Positions 25,301 through 33,354 of a stretch of DNA of 64,000 bases are shown piece after piece. Both the position numbers and the translations under genes were made by a program. This DNA comes from Paenibacillus camerounensis (lineage in GTDB: Bacteria > Bacillota > Bacilli > Paenibacillales > Paenibacillaceae): contig NZ_CCDG010000055.1 in NCBI RefSeq assembly GCF_000723885.1, positions 58,409 through 122,408 of the forward strand, written 5' to 3'. The notes under the pieces are model-generated. The model made no database searches and was not told the DNA's origin. It saw only the letters and a list, made by a program, of their open reading frames with translations. The number at the start of each line of letters is the position of its first letter. The stretch's first letter is position 1.

Positions 25301-25351
25301 CTGCTAAATTCAAATGCTTATAAATGCTATTAATAAAGCCGTGACCGGCCT

Positions 25352-26215
25352 TTATTCATAATACCCCTTCGTCTCCGGCAGCGCCTGATATAATTCGCTT
25401 TCCTGCACCTCGCTGATAATGCTCTGAGCCAGTGCAGTCATAACCTTGCCATCCGCGCTTTGATCGCATTCACTCCAGGCAAAATTCCGCTCATTTCCGT
25501 TCATCTCGACCAGCAGCGCGTAGGTCACAGCCGGCTTCCTATTGCACGCCTCAGTCAAGGTCTTGTCCTGCATATACCCGGCCAGCACCAGCTCACGGTA
25601 AATGCTCTGCAGCTTCGCGTGCGGCAGCCTGAAATCTGAGGCTTCGACGGTTCTGCCGTCCTGGAGATCCTTAACCAGCCTTTGTTCAAGTGTGTTAATC
25701 TCGTTTCTCCGGTTCACTCCGTATTGTAGCACGAAGCCAAAGTCAGCCTGCTCTGACAGACCGTAATGGACCCGCAGCAGTTCAGCTTCCGGATATTCTC
25801 CTTCACAGCCAGTAAGAGTATATTTCAGCTCTGTGCTTTCCTCTTTTCTCTCAAGCGTTGAGCAGGTATACATGCTTATTTCCTTAGAGCCAAAGGCGTC
25901 TTCTGTGTTGTCATAAGTAACGCTCAGCTTATCCCCTTCATACCGCAGCTCCATGAAGAGCGGGTCACCCTCAATCGTATATTGGATAATCCGCTGGCTG
26001 CCCGCTTTCCGCTCCAGGAATTCGTCCAGCTTGTTCAGGTTAAGCAGGCCTGTCCCGTTGTAATACACAACATCCTGTTGCTCATTAATCTTATGGCTAA
26101 GCTTACCCTTTACATTCTCCGTCAGGAAGCAGCCCGCCAGAACCACCGCAGCCAACAGCCATACTAGCGTCACCATCCCATAGCGAAGTGCCCTTTCTTT
26201 TACAGAACCCGGCAT
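25352..26215 (-). CDS. lipoprotein with DUF4362-like domain
   Basis: The 287-residue protein has an N-terminal hydrophobic segment with a lipobox LAGC (Cys near residue 28), so it is probably a membrane-anchored lipoprotein. The segment IIQYTIEGDPLFMELRYEGD near residue 76 matches what I recall of DUF4362. The C-terminal half is a different alpha/beta domain of unknown role. AGGAGG lies before the ATG. It seems to be a single-gene unit with no function known. Confidence 0.65.
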   Translation of the reverse strand: MPGSVKERALRYGMVTLVWLLAAVVLAGCFLTENVKGKLSHKINEQQDVVYYNGTGLLNLNKLDEFLERKAGSQRIIQYTIEGDPLFMELRYEGDKLSVTYDNTEDAFGSKEISMYTCSTLERKEESTELKYTLTGCEGEYPEAELLRVHYGLSEQADFGFVLQYGVNRRNEINTLEQRLVKDLQDGRTVEASDFRLPHAKLQSIYRELVLAGYMQDKTLTEACNRKPAVTYALLVEMNGNERNFAWSECDQSADGKVMTALAQSIISEVQESELYQALPETKGYYE

Positions 26216-26414
26216 AATCTGCCTCCTCTTTACTCTGGAAAAGTTTGTCTATCATTCGAGTATACCAAGCCGCTGCGGCTCTTACTACCCGCTTATCAAA
26301 ACTTGCAGACACGCAGTGTTCACCAAGCTCATCCCTATTCATCATTTCAGGTTCATTAAAGGTAAGGCGCGTAAGATCCAACTTAAGAACTTACACACCC
26401 GAGGTGATGCTGAA

Positions 26415-27398
26415 ATGGCACAAATGGACAAAAAGAAAACTCTGAGCTTCAAGCAAAAGACAGGAATCGTAATTCTGGCCGTGATCCTGGTGATTGGCGG
26501 AGTGGTGTATAAGCTGGCTGACCGTTATTTGATCGAGCATGTTGAGGTCGTTGTGGCAGATGAAGGTGCAGGAACGTCCGGCAGTAATGGCACTGGTACA
26601 ACCAATAGTGCTGAGACTGATTCACCTTCAGCCGAGGTTAATGCTACATCCGACGACTGGAGCTACAGCAGTGATGATATCCAGATCCAGATTGACCAGG
26701 TGGAGACCGGGTCCGGTTCGGACAAGATCACGTATTATGTGGCGGATGTTGTGCTGAAGGATGCGGAGAGCTTGAAATCAGCTTTTGCCGATAACAGCTT
26801 TGGCACGAATATTACGGAGGTGACTTCGGAAATTGCTTCCGGTAATGATGCGATCTTTGCGGTTAACGGCGACTACTACGGCTTCCGCGACGACGGGGTG
26901 ATTATCCGTAACGGTACGGTGTACCGCGATGACCCGGTGCGCGATGCAATGGCGCTTTTTGAGGATGGCACGATGCAAACCTATAACGAGGAGGAGGTTT
27001 CCTCTGACGAGCTGCTGGCGCAGGGAGTTATTAATACCCTTTCCTTCGGGCCGATTCTGATTCAGGACGGACAGATCACCAGTGACTTCAGCAGTGTCAA
27101 AATCGACTCCAATTTCGGCAACCGCTCGATCCAGAACGCCAATCCGCGCACGGCCATCGGCATGATTGCCCCGAACCATTATGTGTTCGTTGTTGTGGAC
27201 GGGCGCAATGAAGGCTACAGCCGCGGCATGACACTGGCTGAGCTTGCGGACGTGATGCAGGAGCTCGGAGCGACAGAAGCCTATAATCTCGACGGCGGCG
27301 GCTCCTCGACCATGTATTTCATGGGCCGGGTGGTCAATAATCCGCAGGGTAAAAACCAGGAGCGCGGCGTCAGCGACATACTATACATTAAGGAGTGA
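26415..27398 (+). CDS. membrane-anchored phosphodiester glycosidase family protein (NAGPA domain)
   Basis: The 327-residue protein has one N-terminal membrane segment (about 14-34) and a Ser/Thr/Gly-rich linker (45-75). An NAGPA-type domain follows with NGDYYGFRDDGVIIRNG, NPRTAIGMI and YNLDGGGSSTMYF. Family members hydrolyse phosphodiester-linked sugars; bacterial ones act on the outer envelope. GAGGTGAT precedes the ATG at 26415; the frame upstream to 26316 lacks a ribosome site. The gene stops inside the ribosome site of the next gene, so the two are coupled. Confidence 0.85.
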   Translation: MAQMDKKKTLSFKQKTGIVILAVILVIGGVVYKLADRYLIEHVEVVVADEGAGTSGSNGTGTTNSAETDSPSAEVNATSDDWSYSSDDIQIQIDQVETGSGSDKITYYVADVVLKDAESLKSAFADNSFGTNITEVTSEIASGNDAIFAVNGDYYGFRDDGVIIRNGTVYRDDPVRDAMALFEDGTMQTYNEEEVSSDELLAQGVINTLSFGPILIQDGQITSDFSSVKIDSNFGNRSIQNANPRTAIGMIAPNHYVFVVVDGRNEGYSRGMTLAELADVMQELGATEAYNLDGGGSSTMYFMGRVVNNPQGKNQERGVSDILYIKE

Positions 27399-27406
27399 CC
27401 CCTATT

Positions 27407-28417
27407 ATGACTATATTAATTCCAGCCTATGAGCCTGACGACCGTCTGCTTGACCTAATAATTAAGCTGCAGGATTACGGGCTTGGCCCGCTTCTGATTG
27501 TGGATGACGGCAGCGGCCCCGCTTACCGCGGATTGTTCCAGACGGCTGAGGCGTTCGGCTGCACCGTGCTGACCCATCCCGTAAATTACGGAAAGGGCCG
27601 GGCGCTCAAGACCGGATTCCGTTATATATCGGAGCATGGACTGCCGGGCTACGTAGTCTGCGCAGACAGTGACGGACAGCATCTGCCTCATGACATCAAG
27701 CGGGTTGTGGAGCTGCTGCACAGCCAGAGCAAGCCCGGAATCGTGCTGGGCAGCCGCCGCTTCAGCGGTAAGGTCCCGCTGCGCAGCCGCTTCGGTAACG
27801 CTGTGACCCGCGGAGTGTTCGCACTGACCACCGGCAGCACAATCAGTGATACCCAGACCGGGCTGCGCGGCTTCCCGCCGTCCATGCTGGAGTGGCTATG
27901 CCAAATCCCCGGCGACCGGTTCGAATATGAGATGAACATGCTGCTGACCGCCCGCAAGGAGGGTTACGACATTAATGAAGCATTCATTGACACCGTATAT
28001 CTGGATCATAACAAATCGTCACACTTCCGCCCGCTCTCCGACTCCTTCCGGATCTACCTGCCGATCCTGATGTTCAGCACCTCATCGCTGCTGTCGGCGC
28101 TGATGGATTTCGTCCTGCTGTTCCTGTTCCAGCGCCTGACGCACAATTTGTTCCTGTCCGTAGTCGCCGCAAGACTGTGCAGCTCGATCTTTAATTATTC
28201 CGTGAACCGGAGATATGTCTTTACCGGCGGCAAGCGGTCGCGCCTCCAGTCGCTCCCGAAATACTTCTCACTCGTTGTGCTGGTGCTGCTGTTCAACTAC
28301 GGCCTGCTCTACTTCTACAGTGAGCAACTGATCCTCCCGCTGGCCGCGGCCAAGATCTTGACAGAGGTATCGATCTTCGTGTTCAGCTACTGGGCTCAGC
28401 GGCGGTTTGTGTATTGA
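27407..28417 (+). CDS. GT2 glycosyltransferase fused to a GtrA-like membrane domain
   Basis: The 336-residue protein starts with a GT2 domain of dolichol-phosphate-mannose-synthase type (ILIPAYEPDD, VDDGSG, DSDGQHLPHD, TQTGLRGFP, residues 1-215). A GtrA-like domain with about four membrane helices fills the C-terminus. Such fusions make and flip lipid-linked sugars for envelope glycan decoration. The frame is open from a GTG at 27395, but AAGGAG at 27390-27395 points to the ATG at 27407. It is coupled with the preceding phosphodiester glycosidase, which suggests a joint role in envelope glycans. Confidence 0.85.
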   Translation: MTILIPAYEPDDRLLDLIIKLQDYGLGPLLIVDDGSGPAYRGLFQTAEAFGCTVLTHPVNYGKGRALKTGFRYISEHGLPGYVVCADSDGQHLPHDIKRVVELLHSQSKPGIVLGSRRFSGKVPLRSRFGNAVTRGVFALTTGSTISDTQTGLRGFPPSMLEWLCQIPGDRFEYEMNMLLTARKEGYDINEAFIDTVYLDHNKSSHFRPLSDSFRIYLPILMFSTSSLLSALMDFVLLFLFQRLTHNLFLSVVAARLCSSIFNYSVNRRYVFTGGKRSRLQSLPKYFSLVVLVLLFNYGLLYFYSEQLILPLAAAKILTEVSIFVFSYWAQRRFVY

Positions 28418-28433
28418 GGGTATATGCGGAAAC

Positions 28434-28480
28434 AGAAAGAGCAGCGGCTCCCCCATAACGGGAGAATCGCTGCTCTTTCT
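28434..28480 (+). terminator. Rho-independent terminator
   Basis: AGAAAGAGCAGCG pairs with CGCTGCTCTTTCT around an inner CTCCC/GGGAG stem. It closes the glycosidase-GT2 operon and marks the left edge of the accessory region. Confidence 0.85.
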
Positions 28481-28665
28481 ATTCATGCTGCTGTTCTTCA
28501 TTATCTGAGGTATCTCTTTTCATAACCCTGACCACATGGAGAATAAAATACGTTCTTAAATTTCGGCTTCGGATTAGTTAAGAATTCCGCATATAATAGG
28601 AAGTTATTTATTCTTCGTTCCGATTAATTCCGATTAATTCAGATTCAATTATGGTCAAAATATGG

Positions 28666-28857
28666 TCATGATATTTTGGTATCGAACAACTGTTGTGATA
28701 GGTTGTTTTCAAGTTCTGCAGTATCCTGAATAATCTTTAGAAGAGATTCTTCAGCCTCTACTTTCGAACAACCGTCCTGCACTTGCATAAGAAGAAACAA
28801 AATATCAGTCCTGATTTTAGATACAAAGTACATGTTCGTAATGTCGATCATTTCCAT
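28666..28857 (-). CDS. small hypothetical protein
   Basis: The 63-residue product is acidic at its C-terminal half and looks alpha-helical; no family is recognised. AGAGGTGG lies 6 bases before the ATG at 28857, which I prefer over the longer frame from 28935 that would overlap the divergent gene. It is divergent from the XRE-like gene, so both may share control. Confidence 0.5.
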   Translation of the reverse strand: MEMIDITNMYFVSKIRTDILFLLMQVQDGCSKVEAEESLLKIIQDTAELENNLSQQLFDTKIS

Positions 28858-28923
28858 GATTCCACCTCTCTGATGTGTTATAATGCGTTCGAATGACAAC
28901 CTAACTGAGAGGAGATCAGCAAC

Positions 28924-29157
28924 TTGCGCGTTCAAGTTACACGCGGAAGATGCTTACTCCAGGATTGGATCGACAGTAAAGGCTGGACTCAAACACATTA
29001 CGCAAAAAAATCTGGTCGTCATAAACGTGTGATCTCCCATTTCTGCAACAACGAGAGGGTAATGCTACCAGAGGACGTCTACGCCGCCACCCTCATATTT
29101 GAATGCAGAATAGAAGAGTTACACGAATTTACCGTCGAATATCTGAAAGAGGAGTAG
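28924..29157 (+). CDS. small XRE/Cro-like helix-turn-helix protein
   Basis: The 77-residue protein contains a Cro/CI-type helix-turn-helix between about residues 14 and 65 (DSKGWTQTHYAKKSG, HKRVISHFCNNERVM, DVYAATLIF). It starts with TTG behind GAGAGGAG. A TATAAT at 28878-28883 may serve as -10. Such small regulators are typical of mobile or phage-derived regions, as is the setting here. Confidence 0.7.
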   Translation: MRVQVTRGRCLLQDWIDSKGWTQTHYAKKSGRHKRVISHFCNNERVMLPEDVYAATLIFECRIEELHEFTVEYLKEE

Positions 29158-29307
29158 GCTGTGCGGATTACCGCACTTCCCTACTCTGATTGAGAGCAAT
29201 TTGCTCCCAAAATCATTTTATACTGTGATTGGTAATATTTATGTCGCTAATTGTCGAATGAATTTAAGGTAAAATATTCCTTACACCTCCTAAATAAAAT
29301 ACAAAAA

Positions 29308-29423
29308 GGCCGTTACATTTCAAGGATAAGAATCATGATCACATCAAACCAAGCGTGTCGCAATTGCGACATGCAAGATTTTTTTTAAAAAGTGATCTGA
29401 ATCAACCTTAAACTGTAACGGCC
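29308..29423. repeat. nested inverted repeat (116 bp) of unknown role
   Basis: The outer arms GGCCGTTACA (29308-29317) and TGTAACGGCC (29414-29423) are perfect. Inner arms AAGGAT.AGAATCATGATCAC and GTGATCTGAATCAACCTT pair imperfectly. The centre holds the perfect palindrome TGTCGCAATTGCGACA at 29356-29371, followed by a T8 run. It could be a structured RNA, a palindromic mobile element or a regulator site. It lies in the 550-bp gap between the XRE-like gene and hicA. No gene is supported there. Confidence 0.6.
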
Positions 29424-29627
29424 AGGATCTCAGAAGGAAAATGAGAGATTGTGCCGCAATTACAACACATTTCGTGTATGGCAGTTATTTGTTGCATTTA
29501 AAAATCAGAATGCTCTTACGGCGCATGCCCAGAGCTAAAAGGAAAAATTTATATGTGAATTCATCTTACCAGAAAAAACTGGCTAAGGGAAGGGATATAT
29601 TCCTAAACAGATATCACACTCCGTATT

Positions 29628-29683
29628 TGCGCATTATATTGCGCATTTTTTTCATTGACGCGCAATATAATGCGTGTTACAAT
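29628..29683 (+). promoter_or_regulatory. hicA promoter with paired inverted operators
   Basis: TTGACG at 29655-29660, a 17-bp spacer and TACAAT at 29678-29683 form a good SigA promoter. TGCGCATTATATTGCGCA at 29628-29645 and its inverted copy GCGCAATATAATGCG at 29660-29674 flank and overlap the -35 box. This is what autorepression by a HicB antitoxin with a DNA-binding tail would need. Confidence 0.7.
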
Positions 29684-29707
29684 AAGGATATAGAAAGGAG
29701 GTAAGCA

Positions 29708-29923
29708 ATGGGAAAACAAAAAACAGTCCGAGAAGTTATCCAAGCCCTTCGGGATGCAGGGTTCAGGCCATCACCGAACCACGGGAAAGGCACCAGCCAT
29801 CAAAGGTACATACACCCGACAGACCCAACCCGATATGCAGATGTTAGCGCTCATGCAGGCGGGCGCTCCATACCGAAGGGGACACTAAAGAATATTGAAC
29901 GGACTTCCGGGGTTGAATTCTGA
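29708..29923 (+). CDS. hicA: HicA-family toxin (mRNA interferase)
   Basis: The 71-residue protein has the HicA double-stranded RNA-binding-like fold: VREVIQALRDAGF, then GKGTSHQRYIHP with the conserved His31, and IPKGTLKNIER at the end. Family members cleave mRNA and are blocked by HicB. AAAGGAGG lies before the ATG. HicB follows 50 bp downstream, the normal order. Confidence 0.88.
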   Translation: MGKQKTVREVIQALRDAGFRPSPNHGKGTSHQRYIHPTDPTRYADVSAHAGGRSIPKGTLKNIERTSGVEF

Positions 29924-29973
29924 CCCCGGCTTTCCCCTCCGCTTACCTCTAAATTTTAAAGGAGCGTGATAAT

Positions 29974-30384
29974 TTGACTACCCATGTGTATCCAGTAGTT
30001 GTTGAGCGTGCAGAGGACGGCGGTATCGGGATGTATTTTCCCGACTTTCCCGGCACTGCGATTATTCCCAAGGATCTGGCTGACGGTATTTGGAGAGCTA
30101 AAGAAATGTTAGCCTTTAGGCTATTGGAGTTAGAGGAGAAGTCAGAGGCATTTCCTGCGCCATCAGCACCAGGAGATATTGAGGTTGAGGACGACACGGA
30201 TCGGATCATTTTTATTGACGTTTTCTTACCTCCGTATAGGGATGCGAGCGCGAATAAATCAGTTACAAAAAATTGCTCTATCCCAAAATGGATGCGGGAA
30301 GCTGGTGATTCGGCCGGGCTCAATTACTCCCTCCTGCTGCAAAATGCAATAAAGGAAGCGCTCGGACTGCAAGAACAACGATAA
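29974..30384 (+). CDS. hicB: HicB-family antitoxin
   Basis: The 136-residue protein begins with a HicB RNase-H-like fold (YPVVVERAEDGGIGMYFPDFPG) and has a C-terminal ribbon-helix-helix-like segment (IPKWMREAGDSAGLNYSLLLQNAIKEAL, quoted here only in outline as residues 106-133). It starts with TTG behind AAAGGAG. It should neutralise HicA and bind the inverted operators before hicA. Confidence 0.85.
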   Translation: MTTHVYPVVVERAEDGGIGMYFPDFPGTAIIPKDLADGIWRAKEMLAFRLLELEEKSEAFPAPSAPGDIEVEDDTDRIIFIDVFLPPYRDASANKSVTKNCSIPKWMREAGDSAGLNYSLLLQNAIKEALGLQEQR

Positions 30385-30406
30385 TTTTAAAGCGAGGGAA
30401 ATCATC

Positions 30407-30709
30407 ATGAGCAGACAAGACAGACCGCTTAAAGAGTCATACCCGCTACCCGCAGACTTGTACCCGGTGTGGATACGATACATTGAAAAGGCTGCCCTTC
30501 AGGATGAGCAGCCCGCCGCAAATGAAGCTGCTGTGCGTCTCATGCGTGCTAATATCTTAAGTATCGGAAGACTATCAGAGTATAGCTTCGACCAACTTAA
30601 GAATATCCCGTATGTAGAAACGCACATTCCAATGCTGAAAAAATTACTCGCACGAATTTCCGCAAATCCGCAAATTGCAAGACCAATTAAGAAAGACCCG
30701 CTTCAATGA
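30407..30709 (+). CDS. hypothetical protein with helix-hairpin-helix-like segment
   Basis: The 100-residue product follows hicB by 22 bp with its own GAGGG site, so it is probably the third gene of the hicAB operon. Residues 46-66 (RANILSIGRLSEYSFDQLKN) resemble the helix-hairpin-helix of the RNA polymerase alpha C-terminal domain. That would suggest nucleic-acid or protein binding, but this is resemblance only. The ends are charged and Pro-rich. Confidence 0.6.
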   Translation: MSRQDRPLKESYPLPADLYPVWIRYIEKAALQDEQPAANEAAVRLMRANILSIGRLSEYSFDQLKNIPYVETHIPMLKKLLARISANPQIARPIKKDPLQ

Positions 30710-30714
30710 TCCGC

Positions 30715-30815
30715 CTGACGATGGCCGGAAGGGAACCGGCCGAAACGCTCCCCTGTTTGGGGGAACGTCGCGGAATCCCGCCACGAGCTAGCCGTGCATG
30801 GCTGGCCTTTATATA
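30715..30815 (+). ncRNA. candidate structured RNA of four hairpins
   Basis: Four small stems follow one another: GGCCGG/CCGGCC (30723-30741), TCCCC/GGGGGA closed by CG/CG (30746-30767), GCGG/CCGC (30770-30781) and GCTAGCC/GGCTGGC (30787-30806). The last is followed by CTTTATATATATT, terminator-like. The stretch is GC-richer than its surroundings. No known RNA class was recognised. It could be transcribed after hicAB or be the 3' end of the opposite lipoprotein gene. Confidence 0.4.
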
Positions 30816-30843
30816 TATTGTTCTTTGATAAAGTAGAATAAAA

Positions 30844-31383
30844 TTACTTCGCAAGTAAGGCAGCATTGACATCAGAAACCAATATCCTGTTTGCTTCAGC
30901 GTTGTCATTAAACGTAACAGAAATAAGATATTTTCTATTCTTAGTATTTTCTTGATCAGGCTTCATTTCAGTTAAATATTCTTTATTTTCAGAATCGTAC
31001 AGATAATCAAGATTATTCGGAGCTTCAATAGAATTGTCATCACCATAAATCTTTTTAAAATCGTTTTTGTTCATATTAACTTCTGCCCCGCCAACAGTCT
31101 TGTATTTACCTTTTGAATCTTCACTAAGATGAATAGCAACCAAAACATTATCTCTAAAAATGACCGAGACGCCATCTGCATAAAACATCATATTTCCAAG
31201 TCCATCACGTTCCGCTTCACCAAGAACCTTTTCGACGTTTGCCCGGCTCATTCCATACTTAACCACGGCGTTTTTATCATCTACCTTTACAATTGCTAAA
31301 TCATCAGGGGTAATCCCGCTTTTTGAAGATCCGCAGGCAGTGAGTACTGCCAAAAAGAGTAACACTAAAATACCTTTACGCAT
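30844..31383 (-). CDS. small lipoprotein of unknown function
   Basis: The 179-residue protein has a short signal with lipobox LTAC (Cys near residue 17). The mature part is Lys/Asp/Asn-rich with a segment MSRANVEKVLGEAERDG that recalls SmpA/OmlA-like repeats of small lipoproteins; this is only a weak resemblance. GGAGG six bases before the ATG at 31383 decides against the ATG at 31389. Codon use is more A/T-rich than the flanking core genes, which fits recent gain. Confidence 0.7.
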   Translation of the reverse strand: MRKGILVLLFLAVLTACGSSKSGITPDDLAIVKVDDKNAVVKYGMSRANVEKVLGEAERDGLGNMMFYADGVSVIFRDNVLVAIHLSEDSKGKYKTVGGAEVNMNKNDFKKIYGDDNSIEAPNNLDYLYDSENKEYLTEMKPDQENTKNRKYLISVTFNDNAEANRILVSDVNAALLAK

Positions 31384-31432
31384 GTCCATCCTCCAATATA
31401 ATTTTTCTAAAGTTTACCATGGGATGATATGC

Positions 31433-31472
31433 AAAAAAAAGCCCTGCTGACCATAACGGCCAGCAGGGCTTT
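31433..31472 (-). terminator. terminator after the YjcZ-like gene
   Basis: AAAGCCCTGCTG pairs with CAGCAGGGCTTT, followed on the minus strand by eight T. It lies 10 bp past the stop of the small gene. Confidence 0.85.
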
Positions 31473-31482
31473 ATTAAGCGTA

Positions 31483-31605
31483 CTACAGTAAGAATGCTTT
31501 AGAAATAATAACCAGCAAAATAAACAGAACTAAAATTCCAGCAGTTGAAGTAAAGCCGCCACCAAATCCACCGTATCCGCCACCGTATCCTATATTCTCA
31601 CCCAT
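31483..31605 (-). CDS. YjcZ-family sporulation miniprotein
   Basis: This 40-residue protein begins with a Gly/Tyr/Phe-rich stretch (GYGGGYGGFGGGF, residues 6-18) and ends in one hydrophobic helix (ILVLFILLVII). That is the layout of the YjcZ family of sporulation-associated miniproteins in Bacillus and Paenibacillus. AAAGGAGG lies 7-8 bases before the ATG, and a strong terminator follows, so it is a complete single-gene unit. Its exact role is unknown. Confidence 0.85.
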   Translation of the reverse strand: MGENIGYGGGYGGFGGGFTSTAGILVLFILLVIISKAFLL

Positions 31606-31703
31606 TGCATTTCCTCCTTTAATTTAAGGTACGGCTTAGGATATGCAGATTAACTCGTTTAGTTTGGGCATAAAGGCTACAGGATTTCAAATTAATTACA
31701 AAT

Positions 31704-31737
31704 AAAGCCCGCCGACCAGTTATGGTTGACGGGCTTT
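31704..31737 (-). terminator. terminator after the SDR gene
   Basis: AAAGCCCG pairs with CGGGCTTT with inner ACCA/TGGT. It begins 10 bp past the SDR stop. Near-identical sequences end two other units at 33466-33505 and 34304-34342. Confidence 0.85.
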
Positions 31738-31746
31738 TTGCCATCA

Positions 31747-32595
31747 CTACAATTTCATTTGCCAGCGTAGCATCCTATCAAGAATACGATCTGGTAAAAA
31801 TCGCACCAAACGCGTCAACAATACCGCATCAGGACCAACGGTATAACGAGTTCTCGGTTTTTGCTCGTGGATAGCACGCGAAATGATTGCCGCAACTTTT
31901 TCGGGAAGGATACCATCCCTAGCCCATGATTCAGCCTGGGCTTTCACTGCGGAGAAAAGGCGGTCATGCCGCTTATGTTGTTCAGGAGTCATTAATTTAG
32001 AGAGCCTCCCTGATGTCTGAATTCCTTGCTCAGACATACCGGTACTAACCCCACCTGGTGTGATCATAATGACCTTGAGACCGGATGAGGCCATTTCTCT
32101 GCGGAAACTGTCATTAATGGCTTCCATAGCGAATTTGGCCGCCGAATAGATACCAAATCCGGGCATCGAGATTTTCCCACCAAGGGAACCAATATTTACT
32201 ACGCGCCCACCACTAGCCAGTAAAGCAGGGGTTAGCGCTTGGGTAACTGCAACTTGACCAATGACACTAACTTCAATCTGGCGGCGTAATTCATCGAGCG
32301 GAACCATCTCCAAGGGCGCATTGACTGCAATACCTGCATTGTTTACAACCGCTCTCAAAGGACGACGATATAGATCATCTTTTACTCTTTTCGCTAAATC
32401 ATTCAATGTATTCACATTAGTAATATCAACAATTACTGCTTCAATATTATCCTGGTTAATTTTATCAGCATCTTCTTGACGCCGAACACCAGCCAGAACA
32501 TAAAATCCTTCTTTCGCCAGACGCTCTGCAGTAGCACGGCCTATACCGCTGGATGTGCCGGTAACAACAACCAATTCTTGATTAGTGGATGACAT
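31747..32595 (-). CDS. short-chain dehydrogenase/reductase
   Basis: The 282-residue SDR has the cofactor motif TGTSSGIG at 12-19, NNAG near 88, a catalytic Ser near 138 and YSAAK near 152. The C-terminal tail of about 60 residues resembles classical SDRs of unknown substrate. The promoter region carries two inverted half-sites (32629-32665) that match the operator of the neighbouring TetR gene. It is thus probably a TetR-controlled, inducible oxidoreductase, perhaps for detoxification. The substrate cannot be told. Confidence 0.88.
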   Translation of the reverse strand: MSSTNQELVVVTGTSSGIGRATAERLAKEGFYVLAGVRRQEDADKINQDNIEAVIVDITNVNTLNDLAKRVKDDLYRRPLRAVVNNAGIAVNAPLEMVPLDELRRQIEVSVIGQVAVTQALTPALLASGGRVVNIGSLGGKISMPGFGIYSAAKFAMEAINDSFRREMASSGLKVIMITPGGVSTGMSEQGIQTSGRLSKLMTPEQHKRHDRLFSAVKAQAESWARDGILPEKVAAIISRAIHEQKPRTRYTVGPDAVLLTRLVRFLPDRILDRMLRWQMKL

Positions 32596-32628
32596 TGTAA
32601 CCCTCCTTGGAAATCATAAACAGCTCAC

Positions 32629-32665
32629 TATAACACTGCTATATTTAAAGTATAGCACCGTTATA
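32629..32665. promoter_or_regulatory. TetR-type operator before the SDR gene
   Basis: TATAACACTGCTATA (32629-32643) and TATAGCACCGTTATA (32651-32665) are inverted copies separated by 7 bp. Each resembles the palindrome before the tetR gene at 33355-33375. It lies 34-70 bp before the SDR start, where a repressor would block transcription. Confidence 0.7.
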
Positions 32666-32788
32666 GCCGAACGTCTATAAAACTGATATACAAATCTACT
32701 TATTGTCAGTACACACAGGGATTAGTCTGAAATTAAAGTTGCAGAAATGAACAAAAGAAATAGGCTTCGTCACCGAAGCCTTCCATAA

Positions 32789-33349
32789 TTATTCATCAGT
32801 TTTTAATATTAATTTCATCGTACTCTCTCTAATCAGATTTACAACTGAAGGTTGTGGCGAAGGCCCCTTTCGAATATCGGCCGTCACATGTAGCAAAGAG
32901 GCTGAATTCGCGGAAGTCCAAATCAAATCAACTGCGGTTTCTAAAGATACTGCTAACTGATTCTCGTCTGAAACACCCTGAACATTACTTTTTAGTAATT
33001 GATAGGCCTGATCTGCTGCTTCAATCTGAGCGCCTTCTAGCAACCGCCCCATCATCGCTGCGTAGAGTCGTGGTCGGGTTGAAGCAAAACGAACATAATT
33101 GTCCCACCCTTGCCGAAGAGCTATTTTAGGATTGGTAGACATTATTGAAGTGTTTTTTTCCTGGAGAAATTGTTTAAACGCCTCCATGATGGCTGCACTC
33201 AAAAGTCCGTCAGCATTTCCAAAATGATGGTAGAGTGTGGGAGCTGATACTTGTGCAATCATACAAACTGTTCTTGTAGAGAAGTGCGCTCCGCCCTCCT
33301 CTTCGAGAACCCGTAGAGCGGCTGCCAATATTTTATCATAAGTCTTCAT
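32789..33349 (-). CDS. TetR-family regulator
   Basis: The 186-residue protein has an N-terminal helix-turn-helix (STRTVCMIAQVSAPTLYHHF, residues 24-43) and a variable all-helical ligand domain. It lies upstream of the SDR in the same direction, but 193 bp apart with separate operators. The shared palindrome suggests that it represses itself and the SDR. The inducer is unknown. Confidence 0.87.
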   Translation of the reverse strand: MKTYDKILAAALRVLEEEGGAHFSTRTVCMIAQVSAPTLYHHFGNADGLLSAAIMEAFKQFLQEKNTSIMSTNPKIALRQGWDNYVRFASTRPRLYAAMMGRLLEGAQIEAADQAYQLLKSNVQGVSDENQLAVSLETAVDLIWTSANSASLLHVTADIRKGPSPQPSVVNLIRESTMKLILKTDE

Positions 33350-33354
33350 GATTT

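Noticed and set aside
28600..28680. Phage attachment site suggested by short repeats (CCGATTAATT twice, ATATGGTCA twice)
   Set aside because: No integrase or tRNA gene is nearby, and no matching copy was found at the other end of the accessory region.
29441..29704. 87-codon frame ending in the hicA ribosome site
   Set aside because: It runs through the hicA operators and promoter, has no recognisable domain and is probably not translated.
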